Program-made: the position numbers and the translations under genes
Source: Annona cherimola
Taxonomy: Eukaryota; Streptophyta; Magnoliopsida; Magnoliales; Annonaceae
Assembly: GCA_030490835.1 (NCBI GenBank)
Contig: CM059972.1
Span: 46,727,452-46,791,451 of the forward strand
Reading direction: 5' to 3'
Length of the DNA: 64,000 nucleotides
The notes under the pieces: model-generated
Told to the model about the DNA's origin: nothing
The model's input: only the letters and a program-made list of their open reading frames with translations
Databases searched by the model: none
Part shown: in pieces, positions 1 to 9,476 of the stretch
Numbering within the stretch: position 1 is the stretch's first letter
Layout of the letters: each line of letters begins with the position of its first letter

Positions 1-2015
1 CGAGCCATAACAAATGAACCAGATCCTGAATCCTCTGATGATGGATCCCAATCCAATGATGATGAAAGAATCTTTGATAATGACATAAAGACCTCAGCCA
101 TGGTGGGACGAGAATTCAGATCGTTCTCCACACAGCTCATAGCCAATTGAGCCATGCTGAAGACCAAATCAAAGGGATACTCATGTCGCAGGCAAGGATC
201 AACAAAGGCTTTCAGCTTTCCTCTCACATCTTCTCCCTTGAGGATTAGCATTATTGATGCTGACAGCAGCAAGCCTCCACTTTTCTCTTCATCAGCAGTG
301 TTAGCTAAGGCTTCCCTACCAGAAAGCAGTTCTAGCAACAACACTCCCAATGCAAACACATCGAGTTTTGGTGTGATTAGTCCATGTTCGAGATATTCTG
401 GTGCCATGTATCCTTGGGTACCCACAACGTGCCTTGTCATCCGCAACCCACCTTGTTGATTCTCTACCAATCTTGCCAGACCAAAATTCGCCACCTTGGC
501 CCTGAAGTTGCTGTCCAGAAGGACATTACTACTCTTCAAGTCCTTGTGGATATATGGGGGATTTGCATAATTGTGAAGATAGTTCAGGCCATCTGCGATG
601 TCGTATGCAATCTGCACTCTCTGCTTCCAGCTGAGACTTGAACCTGAACTCTTGTATTTCTTCTCATGAAGCCAGTCACCAAGGGAGCCATTCTCTGCAA
701 ACTCATAAACCAGGTAGGTATCTCCATGGTGCAAACAGAAACCAGAGAGTCTTATCAAGTGGGAATGCCTAACCTGGTTGAGGATCTTGATCTCATTTGT
801 GACATCACCCTTCATCTTCTTAATTGCAGCACTATCCCCATTAATGACCCCATGGTAAACAGATCCTTTGATTATAACATCATCACTGAAAGAATTAGTT
901 GCATTTTGCAGCTCTTCAAACTTATAGACCGTCAATGAGCCCGAAACTATGACTTGGTGAAGTCCCTGCGAGAAAACAGACTCAGATCTCATTCCAGACA
1001 ACTCTCCATTCCCAATAAATGATTCCTCCAACCTCCTCCTTTCTCGACTGGTCTTCACTGATGCTGCTCGCTTATACCTACGATGACGACGCAATTGGCA
1101 AACCAAGAGTGCAGCAGCAAGCACCAAGACGCAAAAGCCAGCTCCAATTCCAACACCCACATAAACCCATTTCCTTTTCCTTTTCCATGTATTAGATCCT
1201 TCCCCATCAGCGGGAACAAGGATGCTAGGCGGTGGAGCCTCCACTGGTGGAGGTGATGGGGTTAGGGTAAAAGCTATTGTGGGCTGAGTTTTGAGGGGAA
1301 TTAGGAAGGGAGTAAAGGGGAAAATGGTATCATCGTCCCCTGATTTCTCATTTGCATCTAAAAGGGTTTGTTCATCAACCTTAAAGCTCGCTGCCAACTT
1401 TGAAACATCATCGTTCCAGGAGGGCAGATATGTGAGTAAGTAATTGTAGCCATCGCTGATCTGGGTTGGGGTGGGACAGGCACATCTGAGTGGGACGGAC
1501 AGATTCATTCCAACATCCAAATTCCTGCTGTCATAAGGGTTCTGATTCATCATGGCCTGGCAAGTAGTGAGGCCTTGGTATGTGTTATTGGAGACAATGA
1601 GATATGTTTCCTCAGGCTTCAACGTGTAAGATGCGTCGTGTTGATAGAAATTCCTACCTGAGCAGAAGCAAGTGACAGGAACTATGACGAGGGTGTCCTT
1701 GGGAATCTTCTCCACATCAGTGATGTTGTTGGCACTGGCAATGGCCTTAGGAGCTGCGCCAAGGAGGTAGGCGATGAGGACGGCGGAGTCGTAGAGAGGA
1801 GGTTGGGATCTGAAGATGAGGTAGCTGGGGCAGGAGGTGTTGAGGCCGTTGCAGACATAGCCCAGAGTTTGGGTGAGGTTGTTGTAGCAGTCCAGCTGCT
1901 TGTTGTTGAGATAAGTTTGCTGGGCGTGAACATGAAGAACAAGGGTATGGAAATGGAAGAAGGAGAAAAGGAAGAAAAAAGCAGCAGCAGCAGAAGGTAG
2001 TGGCGTGAATTCCAT
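1..2015 (-). CDS. LysM receptor-like kinase, LYK4/LYK5-like, atypical kinase domain (3' end off window)
   Basis: Plasma-membrane receptor of the family that perceives chitin or other GlcNAc oligomers with a CERK1-type partner kinase. One uninterrupted minus-strand frame of 671 codons starts at 2015 and is still open at the left edge. It shows a hydrophobic signal peptide (residues 1-31), a LysM ectodomain with the family's CxC pairs at about 116-118 and 178-180, a proline-rich linker (252-265), a transmembrane helix (283-306) after a basic KRKRK stretch, and a kinase domain (about 370-650). The lysine of subdomain II is present (AAIKK, 396-400), but no glycine-rich loop is visible. The catalytic loop reads HKD instead of HRD (490-492) and the magnesium motif reads NFG instead of DFG (510-512). 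Family knowledge: LYK4/LYK5 proteins are intronless, about this length and carry a degenerate kinase that works through CERK1. The start was chosen because it directly precedes the signal peptide. Subfamily assignment is by motif pattern only. Confidence 0.9.
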   Translation of the reverse strand, partial: MEFTPLPSAAAAFFFLFSFFHFHTLVLHVHAQQTYLNNKQLDCYNNLTQTLGYVCNGLNTSCPSYLIFRSQPPLYDSAVLIAYLLGAAPKAIASANNITDVEKIPKDTLVIVPVTCFCSGRNFYQHDASYTLKPEETYLIVSNNTYQGLTTCQAMMNQNPYDSRNLDVGMNLSVPLRCACPTPTQISDGYNYLLTYLPSWNDDVSKLAASFKVDEQTLLDANEKSGDDDTIFPFTPFLIPLKTQPTIAFTLTPSPPPVEAPPPSILVPADGEGSNTWKRKRKWVYVGVGIGAGFCVLVLAAALLVCQLRRHRRYKRAASVKTSRERRRLEESFIGNGELSGMRSESVFSQGLHQVIVSGSLTVYKFEELQNATNSFSDDVIIKGSVYHGVINGDSAAIKKMKGDVTNEIKILNQVRHSHLIRLSGFCLHHGDTYLVYEFAENGSLGDWLHEKKYKSSGSSLSWKQRVQIAYDIADGLNYLHNYANPPYIHKDLKSSNVLLDSNFRAKVANFGLARLVENQQGGLRMTRHVVGTQGYMAPEYLEHGLITPKLDVFALGVLLLELLSGREALANTADEEKSGGLLLSASIMLILKGEDVRGKLKAFVDPCLRHEYPFDLVFSMAQLAMSCVENDLNSRPTMAEVFMSLSKILSSSLDWDPSSEDSGSGSFVMA

Positions 2016-2091
2016 TTGGTTTTGGGAGGAAGAAAGAGGGTATCTCTAGCTGGACGTGAACTGGGTTCTGCTGTTGCTGCTGCCTTAATAA

Positions 2092-2114
2092 TTCTTCTTC
2101 TTCTTCTTCTTCTT
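2092..2114. repeat. (TTC)n microsatellite in the presumed 5' leader of the LysM gene
   Basis: About eight TTC triplets lie 77 bp upstream of the receptor start codon. On the gene's sense strand they read as GAA/AAG, a common composition for plant 5' untranslated regions. Confidence 0.85.
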
Positions 2115-2258
2115 GAGATTGGGGTTTGGGAGCAAGAAGAGGAAGGTAAATTTTTCAACCTATTGCTGTAATAGTCTGCGGGGTGACTCGAACGGGAATG
2201 CACGAAAAATTATAAAATGAAAGCAAAGTTCATCCGTGGAAAAACCAGTCTTGTTGAG

Positions 2259-2467
2259 ATGTGGTCGTATGCTTCGACCATACATCTATTTTTTTTATTA
2301 AAATATTTTTAATTTCTAAAAATTAAAAAAATATTTAAAAAATTTTAAAAATAATAAAAATAGATAAACATATTAAATACTTAGATTAATAATTGTGTTA
2401 AAAAATTTCAAAAAAAAAATTAAAAAAATGAGTATATGCGCCTGCTCCCGGAGCATATGACCACATC
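2259..2467. mobile_element. Small fold-back (MITE-like) element upstream of the LysM gene
   Basis: The left end begins GATGTGGTCGTATGCTTCG and the reverse complement of the right end reads GATGTGGTCATATGCTCCG, giving terminal inverted repeats of about 19 bp around a core of A/T-rich sequence. The core shares a TTAGATTAAT-containing stretch with the fold-back element at 3300-3669. No coding capacity. The superfamily cannot be named from this sequence. Confidence 0.5.
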
Positions 2468-3299
2468 CTCCTCTCTTGTTCGGTTGTTTTAATTAATCTA
2501 GTAGTCCAATTATCTTAGTCGTTGCTCTGTTGTGCTGTTGAATTCAACTGACATCATTTTTTTTATGTGGAAACTGACATCATTTTTATCCACTACTTTA
2601 AAAATATGATCATCTTTTTTATTTTTATAGATGTGTGGTAGACTAATAACATATGAGAAAAGTCATCAGTTTTGTCTTTTTATCTTCCTAAAAGATATCA
2701 TTTTTTAACATCTAAATCTATGTAGAAAATAAGTTGTTAATCTATACGATTATCAGACTACAAATCTTATACAGCAGAAATCACTTTTTATATGAGAAAA
2801 AATAAGGCAGGTTTAAGTTTTAACTAATAATATTTTGACCAAACACATGGGCGAAATTGACAACACTGTCATGTTTAAAAATGGAGAATGGTCGTATGTC
2901 TTTATATAGAGAGAACCGATCACGTGAAGACGGACTGCATAATTAATAATTATAGTGTAATTCTTTGTAAAATGAATTTCACATATATTAAAATATAATA
3001 ATACTTTATATAGTCTTTTATACATATAAAAACCATACTTTAGACAGTTTAGATGTTGAAAATATCAATTTAAACTAGATATTTATATTAAAATATTTTT
3101 TATGTTGATTTGTAATACATTATTGGATTTGGATGAAAATCGGTATGCTAATAAAGTGAATAATTTTAAATACAATTTGTGGAATAGATCTTTTATTCAT
3201 GATCAAATGGGTTTCACAATGCATGGACTGCATCGTAATTATGGTGCAGTCTAAATGCACTTGATTATTTTCCATTGATATATAATTTTTATGGAAATT
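2468..3299. other. AT-rich intergenic DNA
   Basis: Short ORFs on both strands are below 75 codons and low in complexity. No RNA gene or promoter motif was recognised. Confidence 0.6.
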
Positions 3300-3669
3300 G
3301 ATCTTATACACCCAAATGCACTTAAGCTCAGTGTACCTAAGTACAAATACTTAGTTTTTATATTTTTTTAGTTTTTTTATATAACTGTTAATCTAAGTGT
3401 ATTTAACCTATGTATCAATTTTTATCATTTTTGGAGATTTTTAAATTTTTTAGACTCTTTAAAATCAGTGGTATTTTTGTAATTTCAAATGACTAAAATG
3501 CCACTAATTTTAAAAATTCAAAAAATCTCAAAATCTCAAAAAAGAATAACAATTGATATACGTGTTAAATAAACTTAGATTAATAGTTGTGTAAAAAAAT
3601 TTTAAAAAATAAAAAAAATTAAATACACCTAGGTGCACTGAGCCTAAGTGCACATGAGTGCATAGGATC
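3300..3669. mobile_element. 370-bp fold-back element (long-hairpin MITE)
   Basis: The two halves are imperfect reverse complements over nearly the whole length, with the centre near 3485. Both ends begin GATC and continue into matching blocks such as GCACTTAAGCTCAG (left) against GCACTTAGGCTCAG (right, reverse complement). Inner matches include GTTAATCTAAGTGTATTTAA against a near-identical reverse complement. Non-coding. Transcription from either side would give a hairpin RNA with arms of about 180 nt. Confidence 0.6.
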
Positions 3670-4387
3670 AAAATCCAATTGTTATGAGATCGTTGTGACC
3701 CTTACTTAGATGAGTATATATAAGTTTTTTCAAAATATTTAGCCTAATTCATATTTGTGTTTTTGATTTTTCAAAATAAAAATGGGGTTTCTTATGCGCC
3801 AGCTCATGAGAAACCCATAATTTATATTTTTTTACTTTGAGAAAAAATTATATACATTTATTTAAATAGGGCTGAAAACAGTACAATAAAAAAATTTTAA
3901 AAATATGTATCGATCCATATAATTTGATCGCATGGATGCTCAGTTAACCGAATGGGATCATTCCTGATTAAAAACATTGTGAAAATTTATAATTATATTT
4001 GACATTTTTGTAAACATATATACGGGTGAAATTTATGGTAATATTTGCAATTGGTATTATTTGCATTTTACACACGAATAAGGCTAGTTTGCTCACGTTC
4101 CGCAAACGACTCATGTTCATGTTCCTCTTCTAGCAATTGGAATCGGATTTGCGAAGAAATGGAAATTCTCATGCAAAAAATGATACAAATTTAGACGCAA
4201 CTCATTTATCAAGTTAGCTTAACCCTAATTGTTAAAATTCAGAAAATCATCTTAATTGAATCCATTTAAATATTTATTTTTTCATAATTTGATAATAAGG
4301 CAAGTGCAACTACTTGTTACATTTAATGTGTATTTGGGACGATGGGAATAAGAAAAGAGGATGAGACTGCAAAAGTCAATTACGGAT
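3670..4387. other. AT-rich intergenic DNA with one short hairpin
   Basis: No ORF or RNA gene recognised. A small inverted repeat at 3785-3816 (GGGTTTCTTATG against CATGAGAAACCC, 8-nt loop) is the only structured piece seen. It may be a remnant of another fold-back element. Confidence 0.5.
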
Positions 4388-4440
4388 TTGAGTTTACAAA
4401 TATCTAAAACTATGGGAAGCAATATATTATATTGGGCAAT
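4388..4440 (+). repeat. Left arm of an inverted-repeat pair
   Basis: About 53 bp that match, in reverse complement, 5508-5560. The best core is AAATATCTAAAACTATGGGA, with one difference in the partner. The arms enclose about 1.07 kb of AT-rich DNA without coding capacity. This may be a degraded DNA transposon or two separate insertions of one repeat. Confidence 0.5.
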
Positions 4441-4750
4441 CTAACTATTCTACCTTTTTCATTTTATTCTATATTTTAATTATTTTCTTATATCTTTTTC
4501 ACTTATTTTCTTATATATATTTTTATACAATTTCTCTACTACTTTTTCTTTATTCCTACTTCGCAAGTTTGCTTTAATTATATTCATTTTATTTCCATTT
4601 TTTACGTTCCATTCTCCTTTAAATAAATACATAGGGTCCTCATATCAGTCAACCATTGGAATTGTATGGAATCATTACCTCTAATAAACTAACTATTTCA
4701 ATTCCACCCAAGTGGATCGAAAAAAACGCATGTAACGTATACACGAATAA

Positions 4751-4793
<43 letters not shown>

Positions 4794-5507
4794 TCTATGA
4801 CTAGAAAGGAAGAAGATAGGCAACAGATAGGATGGAGCATTTAGTGTTGGCCGTTGGGGTCCACCACTTGCGACTTTCTAATTTCTCTTCATTGCCTACT
4901 GTAAATCATGTTTGTTTTCCACTTCTTCACAATATTCCATCCATAGCATTCGCTCCTCGTTCACTTCCGGTCGTGATTGATTAAATGCAAATGAATACAC
5001 CGTTGGCTCATTATGATAACGAAATCAAAATTTATTGGAATACCAAGTTTTATCAAAAATGGAATATAGCGTGTCCCATCTAAAAAAGATGTAACATAAT
5101 TATTCAATTTATATATCAATCTCAAAATTGTTAATATAACATCTACCCTATCTAAAGCATCAATTTTATATAAATAAATCATCTACATGCTTACCGGTTA
5201 ATTCATCTAAGTATTTCTCATAATTTACATATGACGGTCAAGATTCTAAATGAACTTTGTTTTTAATAGAAATTGAACTTATTTTTTGGTACCACTATAA
5301 AATAAATTAAGTTAAAGTGGGGCACAATATAAGCACACCTAAGCGTATTCTAATTTCATGGTCAGTGTGGCTCATTTCATCAACAGCGTACTCTAACTGG
5401 GTCACAATATAAGTACACCGAACTCAAATTCCAATATTAATAATTGAAAAATATAGATCTTTGCAAAAGACATATACGTGAGTATTTTGTAAAATTCACT
5501 CTCTAAA
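4441..5507. other. AT-rich DNA between inverted arms
   Basis: Contains the AAT microsatellite at 4750-4791. No ORF above 75 codons looks real: the poly-isoleucine readings on both strands come from the microsatellite. The motif CACAATATAAG occurs twice, near 5322 and 5403. Confidence 0.55.
4750..4791. repeat. (AAT)n microsatellite
   Basis: About 14 consecutive AAT/ATA triplets. Confidence 0.95.
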
Positions 5508-5560
5508 ATTGCCGAATAGTATATTGCTTCCCTTAGTTTTAGATATTTATAAAATCAAAA
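5508..5560 (-). repeat. Right arm of an inverted-repeat pair
   Basis: Reverse complement of the arm at 4388-4440, with a few mismatches. It ends about 30 bp before the 245-bp direct repeat that borders the viral insert. Confidence 0.5.
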
Positions 5561-5588
5561 CCCAAAGTTTACAAATTTCTATAATAAT

Positions 5589-5833
5589 AAAAAAAAAGTT
5601 TACAGATTTTGCAAACCAACCCTCCGTAACGAAACCATTGAAATATTTTTAGACAAAATCTATCCTACTCATTCTTACGAATAAAATGAATTTTCCGAGA
5701 AACAAATTATGACATTTTCAACGGACACAGGAAAAAAGAAAGTGGAAGCAATTTTATAAAAGAGGAAAATATTTTCAAGAAAACCTTGGAAGGCAAGTAG
5801 GGAAAATTTCATTGAAAAGAAAATTATTAATGA
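5589..5833 (+). repeat. 245-bp direct repeat, copy 1 (left border of the pararetroviral insert)
   Basis: Starts at a run of nine A and ends ATTAATGA. It is identical to 9764-10008 except for one G/A difference, near 5731 in this copy. Outside the repeats the flanks differ: ATAATAATA on the left here, and GAT/AAT microsatellite on the right of copy 2. It lacks TG...CA ends and there is no primer-binding site next to it, so it is not a normal LTR. Confidence 0.9.
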
Positions 5834-6109
5834 GGACAAATAGGGTAAAAGGTCTTCAGAAAGAATGGATCGATGAAAACCCCAATGATCCCAGAATTTT
5901 TCGAGAAACCAAATAGGAATGGTTTGGTTTGGCTTTTCAAGGTTAAATCTTATCCACCACGAGTGTGAAAAGATAAGATTTTGGCGAAGGAAAATTTTGT
6001 GCCAGGCATCTTGGTAGTCCCAATAGTTGTACTTTTGATATGGGAAGGATTCAAACTCAAGTTGGGATGGTTCAGGAAAGGAAAGATATTTATTTGGATT
6101 ATAACAAGG
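5707..6109 (-). pseudogene. Continuation of viral ORF2 frame beyond a TGA stop
   Basis: Directly after the TGA at 6110-6112 the same frame stays open until a TAA at 5707-5709. Its first part, down to about 5834, is rich in Trp and aromatic residues and looks like real protein (for example YWDYQDAW and IWFLEKFWDHWGF). The last 42 codons lie inside the 245-bp direct repeat, so they are probably not original viral sequence. The TGA may be a recent nonsense mutation or, less likely, a leaky stop. Confidence 0.5.
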
Positions 6110-6565
6110 TCATTCTTCAAGAGGGATAATCCTCTGAATGAATAACTTAGAATACTGTATAGCATCGCTGGTTTTAGCTTTAACATGATCAATTGTAACT
6201 GATCCAGTTACTAGGAGGATTTTTTCATAGTAATGAATATCTTTACCAGGAACATGTGGAATAAACCACTCAAATCTCGGTAAATACTTTTGATATAGCG
6301 TTTTGGCAATCTCTTTAACATCTTTATCATTCTTTTCGCTTGAAGAGAAAAACGGTATACCATGAATTTTTGAAATACAAAGCTTATAATCGGATTCTTC
6401 TAAATACAGAAATATTTGTTCATGATGAAAAATGAAATTATAGCTTTGGGAAGGAGAATGAGGGACTGGAGAAGAAGGGATTTCTATTATAACAGGAGTT
6501 TTATCAGGAGTTTTCTCTGTATCTTTAGTAGGAGATTTAGCTGGTGCTGAACTTGAGGAAGCCAT
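6110..6565 (-). CDS. Pararetroviral second ORF, function unknown
   Basis: 152 codons including the stop. It starts one base after the TAG of the polyprotein, so the junction reads TAG-C-ATG, a spacing that suggests translation by termination-reinitiation. The N-terminus is low in complexity and rich in Ser, Pro, Lys and Thr. The rest is a mixed hydrophobic/charged domain with several aromatic residues. No known domain is recognised. The frame continues after the TGA (see 5707-6109), so the annotated product is probably truncated. Within caulimovirids a dispensable or variable downstream ORF is known in some genera, and the role of this one is not established. Confidence 0.6.
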   Translation of the reverse strand: MASSSSAPAKSPTKDTEKTPDKTPVIIEIPSSPVPHSPSQSYNFIFHHEQIFLYLEESDYKLCISKIHGIPFFSSSEKNDKDVKEIAKTLYQKYLPRFEWFIPHVPGKDIHYYEKILLVTGSVTIDHVKAKTSDAIQYSKLFIQRIIPLEE

Positions 6566-6566
6566 G

Positions 6567-9437
6567 CTATTTTGATCTTCCCTGCAGAAATTCTCTAGTC
6601 AAGAAATCAGGCAGAGCATTGTTAGATCCTTTTATAAATTCTATATCAAAATCGAATTCTGCTAGAATAGCTTGCCATCTTGCAAACATATGTTTAGCAA
6701 CTTCATTTTTAACATCTTTTTCCAAGATATGTTTAGCTGCTTTACAATCTACTCTTAGGAGAAATTTTTTATTTAATAAGTCACTTTGAAATTTTTGGAT
6801 ACATATAACAATAGCAAGTATTTCTTGTTTTATGGTTGGGTATTTTTGTCTGGTTTCATTCCATAATCCTGAAGTAAACCTGACAATATTTTCTTTACCT
6901 TCTTCTGATTTTTGTTTTAGTATTCCTCCATATCCTTTATCTGATGCATCTGTTTCAACTATTTTAAAGAGATCAGGATCTGCAAGATGCAAACATGGGA
7001 GATATTTTACTTTAGCTTTTATGTTTTGAACTGCCTTAGTACACTCTTCTGTCCAAGGCGGGGGGTTTTTTCTGAGTCTTTTAAGAAGAACTGCTCTGTC
7101 CAAAGCAATTTGCTTATAGAACTCAGAAACATAGTTCAAACATCCTAAAAATCTTTGTAATTGTTTTTTATCTTTAATAACATCAGGGAATTTATCAGCA
7201 AAAGCTATAGCTCTATTAACTGGTTGAATTGTTTTGTTTTTTATTTGGAATCCCAAAAAGGTTATTTCTATCTGAAACAATTTTATTTTTCTTTCAGATA
7301 AAACTAATCCATTTTGAAAGATTATGTTTTTAAAGGTTTTCAAATGTTTCCAGTGTTGCTGAAGGGAATCAGAAAACACTAAAACATCATCAATATATAC
7401 GATTATAAAATCACTATAGCTGTAAAATATATCATTCATGATTTTTTGGAATTCTGAAGGGGCATTTTTTAATCCGAAAGGCATAACATTCCATTCGTAT
7501 TGTCCGAAGGGAACATTGAATGCTGTTTTATATTTATCTTCTTCAGATATTTGAATTTGCCAATATCCAGATTTTAAATCGAACTTTGAGAATAATTTAG
7601 CTTTTATAATTCTGTTTAATAAATCTTTTTTATTAGGCAAAGGATATCTTATCCATTCTAAAACTTTATTTAAAGGTTTATAGTTTATTACTAATCTGGG
7701 AGCTCCTCTTTCTAATTCAGCTGCATTGTTAACATAAAAAGCTGAACAGCTCCAAGGAGATTTACTTGGTTTTATTAAATTTTTATCAAGTAGACCTTTT
7801 ATTTCCTTTTTACAATAATCCAGAAGATCTTTATTCATTTGTATTGGCCGAGCTTTAGTTGGAATTTTCTCTTCTTTAAATTCTTTTATATAAGGCAATT
7901 TTACTGTATGCTGTTTTCTTTTCCAGAAAGCATTTGGAATTTCTGAACATACTTCTTTTATTAGTTTATTTTTGAATTCTTCAATGTAGGGTTTTAGTGG
8001 ACCATTTACTTCCTTTTCTATATATTTTATTGTATTTTGGTCTTGCAAATAGCATAGAAAATTTCTTTTATAGTTTAAGGTATCCTTTAGTTCTGATAAC
8101 AGGGAGGCTTCAGGTGGTTTTATGAAGGCGAATAATGTTTCATTTGTTTGTATACCTTCATCTGTTACAAAAAATGGTTTTATTAACTGTAGGAAGGGTG
8201 TTCCTAAAATAATTTTTTGTTGCATATTTTTAATTAGAATAAAAGAGGTTTGCAGACATAATTTTTTATTACAAATGTGAGCAGAGGATAATTTATATTT
8301 AACAATCATATCCGTGCCATCTGCAGTGGCTATGGATGAGTTAGTAGACTCAAAATATTTTGGTGGAATAATACCTTCATTTATGCAGTTTAAATCGGCT
8401 CCTGAATCTACAAGAGCAGTTGTAGTTATAGTAAAATCTTCAGGAAAGTCTTTTATCTTTAAAGTAATTTTTATATACCATTTTTGTGATATTACTTTTG
8501 TTGCTTCATTACAAAGCTCTGTTATAACATTTTCTTGCTCTATTATTTTTAACTGTGAGGATTCCGCTTTATTCTCTCTTAGGATTTCATTGAAATGTTG
8601 TTCAAATTCATCCTCAAAATGTTCTTCTTGATTTTCATTTACTGATAACTCTTTTAATTCAAGAATTTGAATTCTTCTTTTTAACTCAACAATTTCCTTT
8701 TTCATTTCTTTTATTTCTTGAGATAACTCATGATTTGTTGTTGGTTTTGGTATACCTTGGATATATCGTCTTTGATTTTTAATAATGTTCATCATTGAAT
8801 TTGATTCTGGTATAACTAAAGGTGTTGAAGAGTTATTCATCTTTAAATATTTGTTTAACAGTTCTACCTTTTGATTTGGATCTTCAACTTGATTTATTAA
8901 ATCTAATAACACTTGATTTGAGTTATTTAGCATATTTAACGAACAATATTCTGAATCGGATGAAGATTTATAGCTTTTAGTATATGAGCATTGACATTGA
9001 TGATCATCTGAGCTTTTATAATGGAGTTCATTTAGTTCAAATTCACTTTCGCTTGAAGAAGATTCTTCAGATTCTGATTCTTCTTCTGAGGTGACAGTTA
9101 ATTCATTTAATCTTTTAGATAGTTCTTCTATCTTAAGATTTTTATCGGCTAATAATTCTTTAACTTGATTTTTATAGCATTTGGAAGCATAATGACCAAA
9201 TTTTCCACATTTAAAACATTTTATTTCCTTGACATTCTTTTTAGGAGAATATTTTGGTTTTAGTTTTTTATGCTTCTTTTTTGAGTAATAATGCTTTGGA
9301 GGTTTTTCTTTGAATGTTTTAGATGGTTTTTTAGGGGACTTTTGATAGTATGATTTAGCTTTTAAATATTTTGATTTTTTCATGATTCTTTGGATAGGAG
9401 TTTGTTCTATACCATAATTAGAGCAAAATATTGACAA
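6567..9437 (-). CDS. Pararetroviral polyprotein: zinc knuckle, protease, reverse transcriptase, RNase H
   Basis: 956 codons in order: a Lys-rich nucleic-acid-binding stretch (20-70), a CCHC knuckle at 74-87 (CFKCGKFGHYASKC), an acidic Ser/Glu-rich linker with a coiled-coil-like segment (about 235-300), an aspartic protease with the DSG active site at 344-346, reverse transcriptase with YIDD at 681-684, and RNase H with acidic residues near 830, 872, 897 and 944. The last part carries the LTREF signature. Catalytic motifs are intact. The first ATG here is not the real start: the same frame is open upstream, separated by a TAA at 9477-9479 and 13 codons, into coat-protein sequence. The protein would process and reverse-transcribe viral RNA in the cytoplasm. 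In this truncated copy, expression is unlikely. Confidence 0.85.
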   Translation of the reverse strand: MSIFCSNYGIEQTPIQRIMKKSKYLKAKSYYQKSPKKPSKTFKEKPPKHYYSKKKHKKLKPKYSPKKNVKEIKCFKCGKFGHYASKCYKNQVKELLADKNLKIEELSKRLNELTVTSEEESESEESSSSESEFELNELHYKSSDDHQCQCSYTKSYKSSSDSEYCSLNMLNNSNQVLLDLINQVEDPNQKVELLNKYLKMNNSSTPLVIPESNSMMNIIKNQRRYIQGIPKPTTNHELSQEIKEMKKEIVELKRRIQILELKELSVNENQEEHFEDEFEQHFNEILRENKAESSQLKIIEQENVITELCNEATKVISQKWYIKITLKIKDFPEDFTITTTALVDSGADLNCINEGIIPPKYFESTNSSIATADGTDMIVKYKLSSAHICNKKLCLQTSFILIKNMQQKIILGTPFLQLIKPFFVTDEGIQTNETLFAFIKPPEASLLSELKDTLNYKRNFLCYLQDQNTIKYIEKEVNGPLKPYIEEFKNKLIKEVCSEIPNAFWKRKQHTVKLPYIKEFKEEKIPTKARPIQMNKDLLDYCKKEIKGLLDKNLIKPSKSPWSCSAFYVNNAAELERGAPRLVINYKPLNKVLEWIRYPLPNKKDLLNRIIKAKLFSKFDLKSGYWQIQISEEDKYKTAFNVPFGQYEWNVMPFGLKNAPSEFQKIMNDIFYSYSDFIIVYIDDVLVFSDSLQQHWKHLKTFKNIIFQNGLVLSERKIKLFQIEITFLGFQIKNKTIQPVNRAIAFADKFPDVIKDKKQLQRFLGCLNYVSEFYKQIALDRAVLLKRLRKNPPPWTEECTKAVQNIKAKVKYLPCLHLADPDLFKIVETDASDKGYGGILKQKSEEGKENIVRFTSGLWNETRQKYPTIKQEILAIVICIQKFQSDLLNKKFLLRVDCKAAKHILEKDVKNEVAKHMFARWQAILAEFDFDIEFIKGSNNALPDFLTREFLQGRSK

Positions 9438-9476
9438 ATCTTGAGATTTTAAAAACTTTGTTTCATCTAAATGTTT

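Noticed and set aside
154..938. Plus-strand ORFs of 85-101 codons
   Set aside because: They lie antisense to the kinase domain of the receptor, which is an uninterrupted frame with clear motifs.
1682..2203. 173-codon minus-strand ORF over the receptor start
   Set aside because: It is in another frame than the signal peptide and LysM domain, is low in complexity (poly-Arg from the TTC repeat) and has no recognisable domain.
4649..4844. Overlapping ORFs on both strands with poly-isoleucine
   Set aside because: Translation of the AAT microsatellite.
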